From assembly GCA_947383005.1 (NCBI GenBank), contig CANDBT010000003.1, forward strand, positions 62,001 to 126,000: a DNA stretch of 64,000 nucleotides, in the 5' to 3' direction. Every line of letters begins with the position of its first letter. Position 1 is the stretch's first letter. Made by a program: the position numbers and the translations under genes. Source of the stretch: an uncultured bacterium (GTDB taxonomy: Bacteria; Bacillota; Clostridia; Lachnospirales; Lachnospiraceae). Of the stretch, positions 17,236 to 25,468 are shown piece after piece. The notes under the pieces were generated by a model. It was not told the DNA's origin. It made no database searches and saw nothing but the letters and a program-made list of their open reading frames with translations.

Positions 17236-17927
17236 TATTTCAGGTCGACTCTCCCATGATGGGGGTGCTCGTTGACCTTCTCACAAGCCTTCATAAACTC
17301 TGTCAGCATAAGAATTTTATATCGGTTCTTATAATAGCTCAGAATGGGGGAAAGTGAACCTTTGCTGGCCACTACGTATTTGGAGGGAAGCCTGGTCAGT
17401 GTCAAGGCACAGATATCCGCGATACACTGCTGGCATTTGCACATATCATACTGATCCAGGAAACTACCCACATCCTCGTCAAGAAGCAGTTCTTCCATAA
17501 CGTTGATAAAGCGGAATTCGCTGCTTTTTAAACCGGCGTCAATCTGGCTTTCCGGAATGACTTTTTTGATGGATTTGATGGAAGGCTCCTGATGGGTAGT
17601 GCCAGAAGCGGGCTGACCTGGGGCGGGCGCAGCAGCCTGGTTCTGAGGCGTGGGCTTCGGCTGGGAAGCCATCTCCTGGCGCATTTCTCCCTCCAGCTCT
17701 TCGGAAAGCTTGTTGAGGATATCCTGTGCAATCCGGTCATTCCTGCTGCCCTCATCGACAACGGTGACTTTGGTAGGGGTGACCGTATGGGACTGGACAT
17801 CTCCTTTTTTCTCTTGTCCTGACTGGTCGGAAGCCGCAGAGCCGTTGGCTGAAGCATTGGTTTCCTGAGAAGCGCCATTGGTCAACAGATCCATGACGTG
17901 TGATGTTTTGTTGGTTTTTTTAGCCAT
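17235..17927 (-). CDS. ParA-partner protein with C-terminal ComFB-like domain
   Basis: A 230-residue protein in three parts. A short N-terminal block MAKKTNKTSHVMDLLTNG (residues 1-18) could be a docking motif. A disordered Ser/Gln/Pro-rich linker spans about 19-115. The C-terminal domain (about 137-217) has the look of late-competence ComFB proteins: NVMEELLL, a CxCxxC zinc-type motif (Cys163, Cys165, Cys168), ALTLTRLPSKYVVASKG. ComFB-like proteins have been reported, as I recall, to bind cyclic dinucleotides; whether this one does is unknown. It overlaps the parA-like gene by eight bases, so the two are translationally coupled. Confidence 0.7.
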   Translation of the reverse strand: MAKKTNKTSHVMDLLTNGASQETNASANGSAASDQSGQEKKGDVQSHTVTPTKVTVVDEGSRNDRIAQDILNKLSEELEGEMRQEMASQPKPTPQNQAAAPAPGQPASGTTHQEPSIKSIKKVIPESQIDAGLKSSEFRFINVMEELLLDEDVGSFLDQYDMCKCQQCIADICALTLTRLPSKYVVASKGSLSPILSYYKNRYKILMLTEFMKACEKVNEHPHHGRVDLK

Positions 17928-18705
17928 TTTGTGTTTCCTCCTTTAGATGGATCGCCGGCGCAATCTCGTCAAGAAAGGCCAGATAATCCTTTACCGCTGC
18001 CGAGCGGGGATTATATGAAAATATGCTCTCGCCATGAGCCGGAGCTTCCGCGATCGCGACTCCGGAGCGGATTTTTGTATTAAATACCTGGGAATTAATT
18101 TGTTTGGCCAATTGCTGGGCCATTTCCAGCACATCGCGGGATAAAAGCGTGCGCGGATTAAATTTGGTCAATAGGATACCCAAAACATTAAGACCGGGAT
18201 TGAAACGGTCGCGGACAGACTCGATCGTCTCCTTGAGCTGAGCCAAACCTACCAAGCTTAAAATATCGGAAGCCATAGGGATAATCAGATAGTCTGAAAC
18301 CGAATAGGCATTGACTGTCAGCAGATTCAGAGCCGGCGGGGTATCGATAATGATATAATCATACTGCTCAACAACGGGCTTGATCGCATTTCTCAGGATA
18401 TATTCCCGGTTGGCGGTAATATTTTCCAATCCATTGCTGCTGAGGGTAATATCAGATACTAAAAGATCGCCGTAGTCGCTCTCTACCAAAGCTTTCTGAA
18501 TCGGGACAGAGCCTTTCATCACATCCAGGACAGTGTAAGGATTGGCCATACCGGCGCCCAGGCAAAAGCCTAAATTCCCTTGGGGATCGAGATCAATGCC
18601 CAGCACCTTCTTGCCTACAAGGGCCAGCCCGGATGCCAATGCTGCGGATGTGGTGGTTTTTCCGACGCCGCCTTTCTGGTTCGATACCGTAATTGTGATA
18701 GACAA
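17920..18705 (-). CDS. ParA/Soj family ATPase
   Basis: A 261-residue P-loop ATPase of the ParA type, with the deviant Walker A motif KGGVGKTT at residues 11-18, a second conserved motif DLDPQGNLG near residue 38, and Walker B region IIIDTPPALN. No N-terminal helix-turn-helix is present, so it is Soj-like. No parB, parS-like site or replication gene is nearby. Instead it sits between the chemotaxis genes and fliD with a ComFB-like partner. It may position a polar or mid-cell complex such as chemoreceptor arrays or flagella. GGAGGT precedes the start. Confidence 0.9.
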   Translation of the reverse strand: MSITITVSNQKGGVGKTTTSAALASGLALVGKKVLGIDLDPQGNLGFCLGAGMANPYTVLDVMKGSVPIQKALVESDYGDLLVSDITLSSNGLENITANREYILRNAIKPVVEQYDYIIIDTPPALNLLTVNAYSVSDYLIIPMASDILSLVGLAQLKETIESVRDRFNPGLNVLGILLTKFNPRTLLSRDVLEMAQQLAKQINSQVFNTKIRSGVAIAEAPAHGESIFSYNPRSAAVKDYLAFLDEIAPAIHLKEETQNG

Positions 18706-19029
18706 AATCGTACCTCCAAATGTAAAAATTAGTAACAGTCCATACTGTCACAAAAATTGTAAAAATGATTTTGCAGATATTATTTTTATTATATAACATG
18801 TCGATAAATAAGTATAGATAGAAATTAAAAATTTTCGAGGAATAGATCCCGGATAGGCTGCTGTCCACATTATAGCTAATCATTTTGCTGGTTGCTATGG
18901 GCGGACACCGCTATGGGATTAAGGTATATGCCTTATTGCCACGGGCAATTTATTATAGGCATGTGCGGTTACTGTCCGCAGGGAAGCTATGGACAGTGAC
19001 TTCTGGATAGTAGAGAAAGGAGTATAGAA
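18706..19029. promoter_or_regulatory. 324-base divergent region between parA-like gene and fliD
   Basis: AT-rich near the parA side. It contains an imperfect palindrome (18732-18751) close to the parA start, a GTCGATAA box at 18800-18807 identical to the -10 box of the second flagellin, and a small hairpin ATTGCC/GGCAAT around 18935-18949. The -35 match upstream of the GTCGATAA box is poor, so assignment as the sigma-28 promoter of fliD is weak. No open frame of note. Confidence 0.35.
18732..18751. promoter_or_regulatory. Imperfect palindrome, possible operator of the parA operon
   Basis: GTAACAG and CTGTCAC arms (one mismatch) flank a six-base centre TCCATA, lying 27 to 46 bases upstream of the parA-like start codon. 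The position would overlap its promoter. An operator role is inferred from symmetry and place only. Confidence 0.35.
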
Positions 19030-21630
19030 ATGGCAAGTTTATCATCAACCTCCAGCGTATCCAGCGCTAACAGCTTGGGGAATACATCCCTGAGAGGGTT
19101 TGGTGGAATGGCGTCAGGGATTGACCGGGATTCCATCATCGAGGCTATGACCTTGGGGACTGAGACAAAGATAGCGAACCAGCAGAAGCAATATACAAAG
19201 CTCCAGTGGAAGCAGGAAGCGTACCGGAGCATCAGCGACAAGATTATCGATTGGTCAGATAAGTATGCCAGCTATTCATCTACCAGCAATTTGTTGGACG
19301 CATTGACGTTTGCCAAGAATAAGATTACGGTTCACGGGAAGGAAGAATCCACCAAATATGTTACGGCTACAGGAAGTTCACAGTTTGTTGATAACATTTC
19401 AATTGCGGCGGTAAAGCAGTTGGCTACATCCACAGTGCTTCAGTCACAGAAATATGGTGAAAATATTGGTTTGGAGACCGGCTTGAAGAGCTTGGATCAG
19501 GAGTATGTTACATCCAATTTGGAAGGGTCGAAGCTTATCTTCGGCACACGCAGCTTTGATGAACATGGAAATTTCTCTTACGCTAACACGAAGACATTTA
19601 CCCTGCCTTCCAGCTATACTTATTATGACGAGACGCTGAAGGCAAACCGGACCAAGACGATCAATTACAACCCCACTACAGAAGCGGAATATGAAGAGCT
19701 GGCAGCAGATTTGAATAAGGCTTTGGCAGAAGAGGAGCTGGAGGTTGACGGGAAGAAAATCCATGATTTGATGGAATTTAAATATGATAGCGGCAGCGGG
19801 CAACTGCAGATTCAGCAGAAGAAGGATGAAAACGGCAATCCTGTTTCGGCAGGCGATGTAGTGATTTCCCATTATTCTTCCGCTTTAGAGGCTCTGGGCT
19901 ATAAGGCGCCGGAAGATACCAGCACTACAGAGGAAAGTAAGAAGGATAAGTCTATTTTAATCAGTGAAGTGGCAAAAAACCAGACAGGTACATTTGCAGA
20001 CACGGCAGTCAACAGAAGAACGGCCCTGCAGGGAATGACGGGGAAGAAGCTGAACTTCAATTTTGACGGAAGCAAAAAGGATATCGAGCTGATTACGGCG
20101 GATGAAGCAAAAGAGCTTCAGGAGATGGCTGTAAAACTGCAAGCGGAAGGTAAGACTTCCGATGAGATCAGCAAAGCCCAGACGGAAAAGATGGCTGAAA
20201 ACCTACAGAAGCGCCTGAATAAGGCATTCGGTAAGGGCAATGACGGCAACGGTGCGGTAAAGGTTTCTTTGGATGGCCCGGACGGTACGCTGAGATTTAC
20301 TACTCAGGAGAAAAACTCCACATTGTCCATTACTTCCACGGACAATGACCTTTTGAGGAACTTAGGGCTTGAATACGGCGCTTCGACAAAAGTAAACCTT
20401 AATGGCAAACTTACACAGTCTGCTTTAAAAGACAGTCTGGGTACGAATTATAAAAATGCAGACGGTTCACTGAATCTGGAAATTAACGGAGTGAAAATCG
20501 AAGGTTTGACTGAGGACAGTAATATCAGCGATATCCTCTCAAAGATTAATTCCACCACTGAGGCGGGAGTGAAAGCTACTTATGTAGAATCGGAAGGCCG
20601 GTTTATGCTGGTATCCAGTGAAACCGGGGCCGGCAGGGAGATTGAACTGGGAGACGGCCTGGCAAAGAATTTGTTCGGCGGCAGCGGCAGTATTTTGACA
20701 GAAGGGAAAAATGCCCAGATTGACGTCAACTATGGAAATGGGGCGACGGTTAGTCTGGAGCGGGCTTCCAATACTTTTGATTTGGAAGGATTAAGCATTA
20801 CGGTGTCCGGCACGTTTGGCGGCGAATATGTAGATAATGGAAGCGGAACTAAGGAATGGAAGCCAGATGCCACCGAGGCCGTGAGATTCAGCGCCAAAGC
20901 AGACGTAGACGGGGTTACGGAGAAAGTAAAGAGCTTCTTTGAAGATTTCAACGCTTTGGTGAAAGAGGTCAACAAGCAGGTGACTACCCGTCCGGACAAC
21001 AGCTATGAGCCGCTTACGGATGAACAGAAGGACGAGATGGATGAGACATCTATCGAGAACTGGGAGAAGAAGGCGAAAGAGGGTATTCTTTACGGTGATT
21101 CCGCCATGCGCGGCTTAAGCTCTGATATTGAGATGATCTTTTCCAAGCTGATGAGCAATGGCGCCAGCTATGAAGATTTGAAAAAGATTGGTATTACGTA
21201 TTCCGAAGATTACCTGGATGGAGGTACGCTTGTTTTCGACGAGAGCGCATTCCGTTCCGCTATGGAGTCCGATCCGGATCTGGTGTCCAATATCTTTACT
21301 GGCGGCGGCAATGTGAAAACCGGTTTGGTGCAGGTTATTGATGATACCTTTACTCCTTATGCAACCCGCTATGCTTCTAAGAATGCCGGTGATGGAGGGA
21401 GCGGTTCTTATGGTCAACTGATTGAGATAGCCGGCTCGGAAAAGAAGCCGACAACATTAATTAAAAACCAGATTTATGAGCAGCTCAAACAGATGCAGCA
21501 AACAATTGATACGTTGAAAGAGCGGCTGGAAACAGAGAGGGATCGTTATATTTCTCAGTTTACTTATATGGAAACTATGATTAATCAATTTAACAGCCAG
21601 TCCAGTTATCTTTCTCAGATTTCGGGTTAA
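19030..21630 (+). CDS. fliD: Flagellar filament cap protein FliD
   Basis: An 866-residue cap protein, long for the family (about 450-700). The N-terminus has the FliD signature SLRGFGGMASGIDRDSIIEA near residues 20-40 and the C-terminus ends in the coiled coil typical of FliD (TIDTLKERLETERDRYISQF). The middle (about 250-650) is expanded by variable domains that would face outward at the filament tip. FliD caps the growing flagellin filament. AGAAAGGAG precedes the ATG. It is followed by fliS after 44 bases. Confidence 0.93.
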   Translation: MASLSSTSSVSSANSLGNTSLRGFGGMASGIDRDSIIEAMTLGTETKIANQQKQYTKLQWKQEAYRSISDKIIDWSDKYASYSSTSNLLDALTFAKNKITVHGKEESTKYVTATGSSQFVDNISIAAVKQLATSTVLQSQKYGENIGLETGLKSLDQEYVTSNLEGSKLIFGTRSFDEHGNFSYANTKTFTLPSSYTYYDETLKANRTKTINYNPTTEAEYEELAADLNKALAEEELEVDGKKIHDLMEFKYDSGSGQLQIQQKKDENGNPVSAGDVVISHYSSALEALGYKAPEDTSTTEESKKDKSILISEVAKNQTGTFADTAVNRRTALQGMTGKKLNFNFDGSKKDIELITADEAKELQEMAVKLQAEGKTSDEISKAQTEKMAENLQKRLNKAFGKGNDGNGAVKVSLDGPDGTLRFTTQEKNSTLSITSTDNDLLRNLGLEYGASTKVNLNGKLTQSALKDSLGTNYKNADGSLNLEINGVKIEGLTEDSNISDILSKINSTTEAGVKATYVESEGRFMLVSSETGAGREIELGDGLAKNLFGGSGSILTEGKNAQIDVNYGNGATVSLERASNTFDLEGLSITVSGTFGGEYVDNGSGTKEWKPDATEAVRFSAKADVDGVTEKVKSFFEDFNALVKEVNKQVTTRPDNSYEPLTDEQKDEMDETSIENWEKKAKEGILYGDSAMRGLSSDIEMIFSKLMSNGASYEDLKKIGITYSEDYLDGGTLVFDESAFRSAMESDPDLVSNIFTGGGNVKTGLVQVIDDTFTPYATRYASKNAGDGGSGSYGQLIEIAGSEKKPTTLIKNQIYEQLKQMQQTIDTLKERLETERDRYISQFTYMETMINQFNSQSSYLSQISG

Positions 21631-21674
21631 AAGGTTGCCGGACAGCGAAATGTTTGTAAAAGGAAAGGATTCCT

Positions 21675-22079
21675 ATGAGCGGATATAGTCAATACAAAGA
21701 AAAAAGCATATATTCTATGTCTAGTGCAGAACTTCTACTGCTTTTATTTGATGAAAGCATCAAACGGCTGACCAGGGCAGAGCATTCACTGAGTGAAAAG
21801 GATTATGATGATTTTGATGATTGTTTGCAGCGGACGTCTCGGATTATCCAGTATTTAATTGATATTTTGAATATGGATTATCCGATAAGCTGGGACTTGA
21901 GGCGGATTTATAATTATCTGATTTATGATATCAGCAGAGTGAAGGCAGGAAGAGAACGACGCCAGGATGAGATTGGGCGTATCCGCCATATTCTTTCTGA
22001 ACTGAGGGAAGCTTTTGATGGAGCCAGCAGGAAAGTTGGCGAGCTACATGTAGCAAAAGAGACGGGAGTAAGGGCGTAG
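21675..22079 (+). CDS. fliS: Flagellin export chaperone FliS
   Basis: A 134-residue helical protein with the FliS pattern: YKEKSIYSMSSAELLLLLFD at the N-terminus, then SIKRLTRAEHSL and helix 3-4 region YLIDILNMDYPISWDLRRIY. FliS binds the flagellin C-terminus in the cytosol and delivers it to FlhA. AAAGGAAAGG lies upstream of the ATG. Order fliD-fliS is conserved in Firmicutes. A 222-base structured gap follows before the next gene. Confidence 0.94.
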   Translation: MSGYSQYKEKSIYSMSSAELLLLLFDESIKRLTRAEHSLSEKDYDDFDDCLQRTSRIIQYLIDILNMDYPISWDLRRIYNYLIYDISRVKAGRERRQDEIGRIRHILSELREAFDGASRKVGELHVAKETGVRA

Positions 22080-22110
22080 AGAGCCGATCGGTTGTTTTCG
22101 GCTTGGCAGG

Positions 22111-22232
22111 TCTCAAGGTCAAAAATCCTCTTGCAGGCGAGCTTGCAGCAGGTTTTCGGCCTTGAGATACTGATATATTATGTCCTTGGCAAGAATTATT
22201 AGGTTGTAAATATATTTTGAGCCGAATGGCTC
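22111..22232 (+). other. Structured intergenic segment after fliS
   Basis: In the 222-base gap, TCTCAAGG (22111-22118) pairs with CCTTGAGA (22160-22167) around a segment with a repeated CTTGCAG. A separate hairpin GAGCC-GAAT-GGCTC lies at 22219-22232. There is no T-run typical of an intrinsic terminator. It could be a processing site, a leader of the next gene or a small RNA. Confidence 0.35.
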
Positions 22233-22301
22233 CTGTTTGGTAAATGATATATGGTTTGCAGGCAGGTGATACAGATTACCGGCTGGAAGGGATAGGGACA
22301 G

Positions 22302-22706
22302 ATGGCGTTGGACATAACAAAGATTATGATTCTTCTTCAGCGAAAGTACAGTTCTATTCGGGAGATTGCCAATCTGACAAAAGAATTAGAAGGGGCATTT
22401 GCCAGAAATGACGAAGTGTCCGTTTCTATGCTTCTCCAGATGAGGGCAGATGAGATGGAAAAGATTGACCGGTGTATGGAAGAAATCTGGCAGATGGGTG
22501 AAGCGGGAATGGAGGAGAATAGAAAACTCCATGTACTGCTTGATTCTGATCCGAAGACAGCTATCTGGATGACTCCGCAGGAAAAGAAGATATATGAAAT
22601 CAGGCAAAGGATGATTGAGGATCTGGATAAGCTGCGTATGGCAGATGAAAGGCTGAACCGGAGATTTGCCAGAGAAAAGTCTTACTATTGCCAGAGCCCT
22701 GTGTGA
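22302..22706 (+). CDS. Small helical protein, candidate FliT-like export chaperone
   Basis: A 134-residue all-helical protein rich in charged residues, with likely coiled coils (about 5-65 and 90-125). No motif identifies it firmly. Its place right after fliD-fliS, its size and its helical character fit the FliT/FlgN class of flagellar export chaperones, FliT being the partner of FliD. The ATG has GGGATAGGGACAG upstream, a fair ribosome site. I would treat the function as inferred from context. Confidence 0.55.
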   Translation: MALDITKIMILLQRKYSSIREIANLTKELEGAFARNDEVSVSMLLQMRADEMEKIDRCMEEIWQMGEAGMEENRKLHVLLDSDPKTAIWMTPQEKKIYEIRQRMIEDLDKLRMADERLNRRFAREKSYYCQSPV

Positions 22707-22794
22707 CAAAATTTTTAACAGTTAGATAAGCCAGCGCATAAGCGCGCAGGCATGATTGGATTGTTACCAAAATTTAACGATTGAAGAGAGAACT

Positions 22795-23973
22795 ATGAAT
22801 CAATTATTGTTTGAAGGACGATCCTTAGTTGGGATTGTATCTTCGATTATCCGTCAGGATGATTTGCATATTCCGTTGAGCCGTCTGGACTGGGGCAGTA
22901 TGTTTCGTTTGGCGGATTATCATAATGTGGCCAATGTAGTTTATCTTGGCCTTTTGGGTTACGGCGATCAATTGCCTGAGAAATGGCGGGATCGTTTTTT
23001 TGCGCGTTATCAGGAAGCCTTATTATTTGGCGAGCATTGTAAAGAATCGGTAAATGAAGTTCTGACTTGGCTGGATATGAGGGATATTACGTGCGTACTG
23101 CTTACTTCGGAGGGGTTGCGGGAGTTTTATCACATCCCCGAAGCGGCCGCCAACAGCCCGATGGAGATTTTATTGGATGACGAAGAATATTTTCTGGCCA
23201 AAGGTTATTTAATTGATTTAGGATATGAAGCAGACCAGAATTATGTGGGGATAGGCGAGCTGTTTCGCCGGATATCCGGCGTTCCTGTGATTTTGTATCA
23301 CAATTTGCCTTACAAAGATGGCAGATATACCAAGAACCTGGCTAGAATCATGGAAACCGCATATATCAAGGAACCCTATGAGAATATCCAGATGCTTCCT
23401 CCGGAGAGCGAATTTTTGTTTCGCATGGCTGAGGCGGCTTATCGCTATGTTACAGATGAGTTGACTTTGCGCGAGGTTATCGATTTACTGCTTTTTTATC
23501 AGGTTTGGAATGAACAGATTGATATGGGGGAGATAAAAAAGAAGCTTACCAAGATTCAGATTGATGGTTTGGCTGATAAGATTCTTTGGATTGCCCACAT
23601 GTGGTTCGGGAAGCCAGGATTCAGTTATTTTGAGGATCAGCCGGAAGATATATCCGTGTATGATGTATTGGAAAATCGATTGCTGACTAAAGGGGTAGTC
23701 AATCAGGAGACAGATGAGCAGGCGATTAAGCTCCGTGCCAGAATAGAAAAAGAAGAGAATAAAGAGAGCCGGGAAGAGGCCAGGGATTTAAAAAAAGAAA
23801 AATTTAAAGAGTATCTGGATGAGATAAAAAAGAAGATGAAATGGATTTTTCCTGATTATCATTATATGTCTTCTATTTATCCCTCCTTAGAGAAAATTCC
23901 TGTTCTTCTTCCTGTGTTTTGGGTAACGCGGGGAATAAGGCTATTGTTGAGAATGTTAAAAAAGAGCGAATAA
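22795..23973 (+). CDS. Nucleotidyltransferase-fold protein, catalytic residues apparently lost
   Basis: A 392-residue protein resembling the PF14907 family of uncharacterised nucleotidyltransferases: an N-terminal helical part, then GLREFYHI...MEILLDDEEYFLAK and DLGYE. In that family the core motif is normally an R-x-gDIDLLV pattern preceded by KG. Here the acidic DxD is replaced (SPMEILL) and the KG by TSEG, so catalysis is doubtful. The C-terminal quarter is a Lys/Glu-rich helix (about 320-360) and a hydrophobic amphipathic end. I favour ATG 22795; a TTG at 22756 is in frame. Role in the flagellar operon unknown. Confidence 0.55.
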   Translation: MNQLLFEGRSLVGIVSSIIRQDDLHIPLSRLDWGSMFRLADYHNVANVVYLGLLGYGDQLPEKWRDRFFARYQEALLFGEHCKESVNEVLTWLDMRDITCVLLTSEGLREFYHIPEAAANSPMEILLDDEEYFLAKGYLIDLGYEADQNYVGIGELFRRISGVPVILYHNLPYKDGRYTKNLARIMETAYIKEPYENIQMLPPESEFLFRMAEAAYRYVTDELTLREVIDLLLFYQVWNEQIDMGEIKKKLTKIQIDGLADKILWIAHMWFGKPGFSYFEDQPEDISVYDVLENRLLTKGVVNQETDEQAIKLRARIEKEENKESREEARDLKKEKFKEYLDEIKKKMKWIFPDYHYMSSIYPSLEKIPVLLPVFWVTRGIRLLLRMLKKSE

Positions 23974-23978
23974 AAAAG

Positions 23979-24016
23979 ACCCTTCACAATATATTGCGGT
24001 AAGCATTGTGAAGGGT
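23979..24016. terminator. Strong bidirectional terminator
   Basis: A perfect 12-base stem ACCCTTCACAAT (23979-23990) and ATTGTGAAGGGT (24005-24016) with a 14-base loop. On the - strand it is followed by CTTTTTTATT, a clear T-run for the csrA operon. On the + strand the tail is TGAATTTTGC. It lies between convergent genes ending at 23973 and 24037. Confidence 0.88.
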
Positions 24017-24036
24017 TGAATTTTGCTCTTATTTGT

Positions 24037-24303
24037 TTAAATTTCTTTATTCTCATCGTCATTTTTATGAACACCATTCCTTTGGTGTAAAACAGACTGG
24101 AGCGTCCATACAGAATCCATATCAGGGACAAGGGCGGTTTTGTTGATTTTCTCAGCTTCTGAGAGCTCTTCCCTGAGAATAGAGATCTGTCTTGGTGCAT
24201 CGATTGCCAGACGCACGCCATCTGCCGCACATTCGACGATAGTGATGCGGATGTTTTCTCCAATTAAGAGACTTTCGTTTTTTTTGCGTCGAAGTATCAG
24301 CAT
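24037..24303 (-). CDS. csrA: RNA-binding translational regulator CsrA
   Basis: An 88-residue protein starting MLILRRKKNESLLIGENIRI, the classic CsrA core. GVRLAIDAPRQISILREEL carries the RNA-binding beta-5 residues. The C-terminus is about 20 residues longer than usual. In Bacillus, CsrA represses flagellin (hag) translation and is titrated by FliW; the csrA gene here overlaps fliW by seven bases. Candidate target sites (GGA in hairpin loops and an ACAGGGAAGT element) are visible in both flagellin leaders in this window. Confidence 0.96.
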   Translation of the reverse strand: MLILRRKKNESLLIGENIRITIVECAADGVRLAIDAPRQISILREELSEAEKINKTALVPDMDSVWTLQSVLHQRNGVHKNDDENKEI

Positions 24304-24779
24304 TGATTGTCACTCCTATTTTGGTCATTGATTGTGTCTGCATTGGTAAGAAAAGACCTGAGTTTATGGCGGTATCCGTAAGATGAGTTGCCCAAAATTA
24401 CCTGGATTCCCTGACGTGTCAGCGGATTAATAACCAAAGGACATTTTAAATTAACCGTATTATTCAGATAATTGCTTTGTACCACACATATTGCGTAGTA
24501 GGAAAGTTCCCCGCTGTCCTGGCTCTTCAGACAAGATAATTCTTCAGGAGTAAGGGTCGGGGCATAATCCGGATAAATAATAAAAGGGTTAATCAATGCG
24601 AAGGTAATCTGAGGATCCTCCACGGACAGCATCAGCAGCATAGAATCATCCTCTTCTTCCTCATTAACCCGCATGAACAGATATCGGGTCAGCTTGGGAA
24701 AACCAAAAAGCCCATCGGAAAAGGTAATCAGATCTTCGGCCTTGTATTCGATTGTACCATAATCGGTTTCGATTGTCAT
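24297..24779 (-). CDS. fliW: Flagellar assembly factor FliW
   Basis: A 160-residue protein with family features TDYGTIEYKAEDLITFSDGL, GLFGFPKLTRYLF and LKCPLVINPLTRQG. FliW binds flagellin in the cytoplasm and, when free, binds CsrA to relieve repression of flagellin translation. The gene order flgL-DUF6470-fliW-csrA is the same as flgL-yviE-fliW-csrA of Bacillus. A ribosome site (AGGAGTGACT on the coding strand) precedes the ATG at 24779. Confidence 0.95.
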   Translation of the reverse strand: MTIETDYGTIEYKAEDLITFSDGLFGFPKLTRYLFMRVNEEEEDDSMLLMLSVEDPQITFALINPFIIYPDYAPTLTPEELSCLKSQDSGELSYYAICVVQSNYLNNTVNLKCPLVINPLTRQGIQVILGNSSYGYRHKLRSFLTNADTINDQNRSDNQC

Positions 24780-24791
24780 GATAAGTCACTC

Positions 24792-25412
24792 CTATGTGAA
24801 TAGATTGATATTTCCGCCTGTACTGACATCGCGAGGCGGGACATAATTGAAGCCGCCCAGGTATTCTACACTGACATGAGGGCGTTGGGTAATAATCGTC
24901 ATGACCAGAGGGGGAAGATAGGTTAAATCGCCCTTTGCTACCCGCATCTCAAAAGCGCCGCGCTGCGTCGTATAAGAGGATGCAGCTTCAACGGAGATAT
25001 CCAAAGCTTCAGCCGAATAAGAAGAACCGGCAGAAGTCAGGATAGGAGCAGTATCCGCAGATGCAGCCGATGCCGTCGGATGGTTGACATGTGCCATCTG
25101 GCTGGAAGAAGCGGAAACTGCCGCTGAAGAAAAAACGGAAGCTGTCTGAGCCTGCTGAGGGGCTGTCTGAGACTGATAAGCATTGGAAACCTGTGAGTTT
25201 ACACTGCGCTGAGAAAAAGCACGGTTGATTTTTCTCAGATCATCTACAGGCATGCTTCCCTGTCCTCCGGAATGGCTGCGGCGGAAAGACATATGGCGCG
25301 CAAGAGCCTTTCTCCGTTCAATATCGACAGAACCGGAAGAGACCAGACGGGCGCCTTGGGAAAAACGGACAATCTGTATGGGTTCTGATGTGATTTTAAT
25401 AAGTGGTTGCAT
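24792..25412 (-). CDS. DUF6470 (YviE-like) protein
   Basis: A 206-residue protein placed between flgL and fliW exactly where Bacillus has yviE. The N-terminus (MQPLIKITSEPIQIVRFSQG) is a short beta segment. The middle (about 65-145) is a Ser/Ala/Gln-rich disordered stretch, and the C-terminal part ends in a beta-rich block (HVSVEYLGGFNYVPPRDV). Function of this family is unknown; conservation of position suggests a role in late flagellar assembly or in FliW-CsrA control. GGAGG lies just upstream of the ATG. Confidence 0.75.
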   Translation of the reverse strand: MQPLIKITSEPIQIVRFSQGARLVSSGSVDIERRKALARHMSFRRSHSGGQGSMPVDDLRKINRAFSQRSVNSQVSNAYQSQTAPQQAQTASVFSSAAVSASSSQMAHVNHPTASAASADTAPILTSAGSSYSAEALDISVEAASSYTTQRGAFEMRVAKGDLTYLPPLVMTIITQRPHVSVEYLGGFNYVPPRDVSTGGNINLFT

Positions 25413-25468
25413 GCAGAAGCCTCCTTTCTATAACTCATAACTGATGCAGGCGCATAGCGCCTGCCGAT

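Noticed and set aside
17528-17878. Overlapping open frames within the ComFB-like gene
   Set aside because: They arise from the low-complexity, GC-rich linker of the real gene in other frames.
22082-22089. GCCGATCG as a sigma-28 -10 box before the FliT-like gene
   Set aside because: Last bases do not match, and no TAAA-like element lies 14-16 bases upstream.
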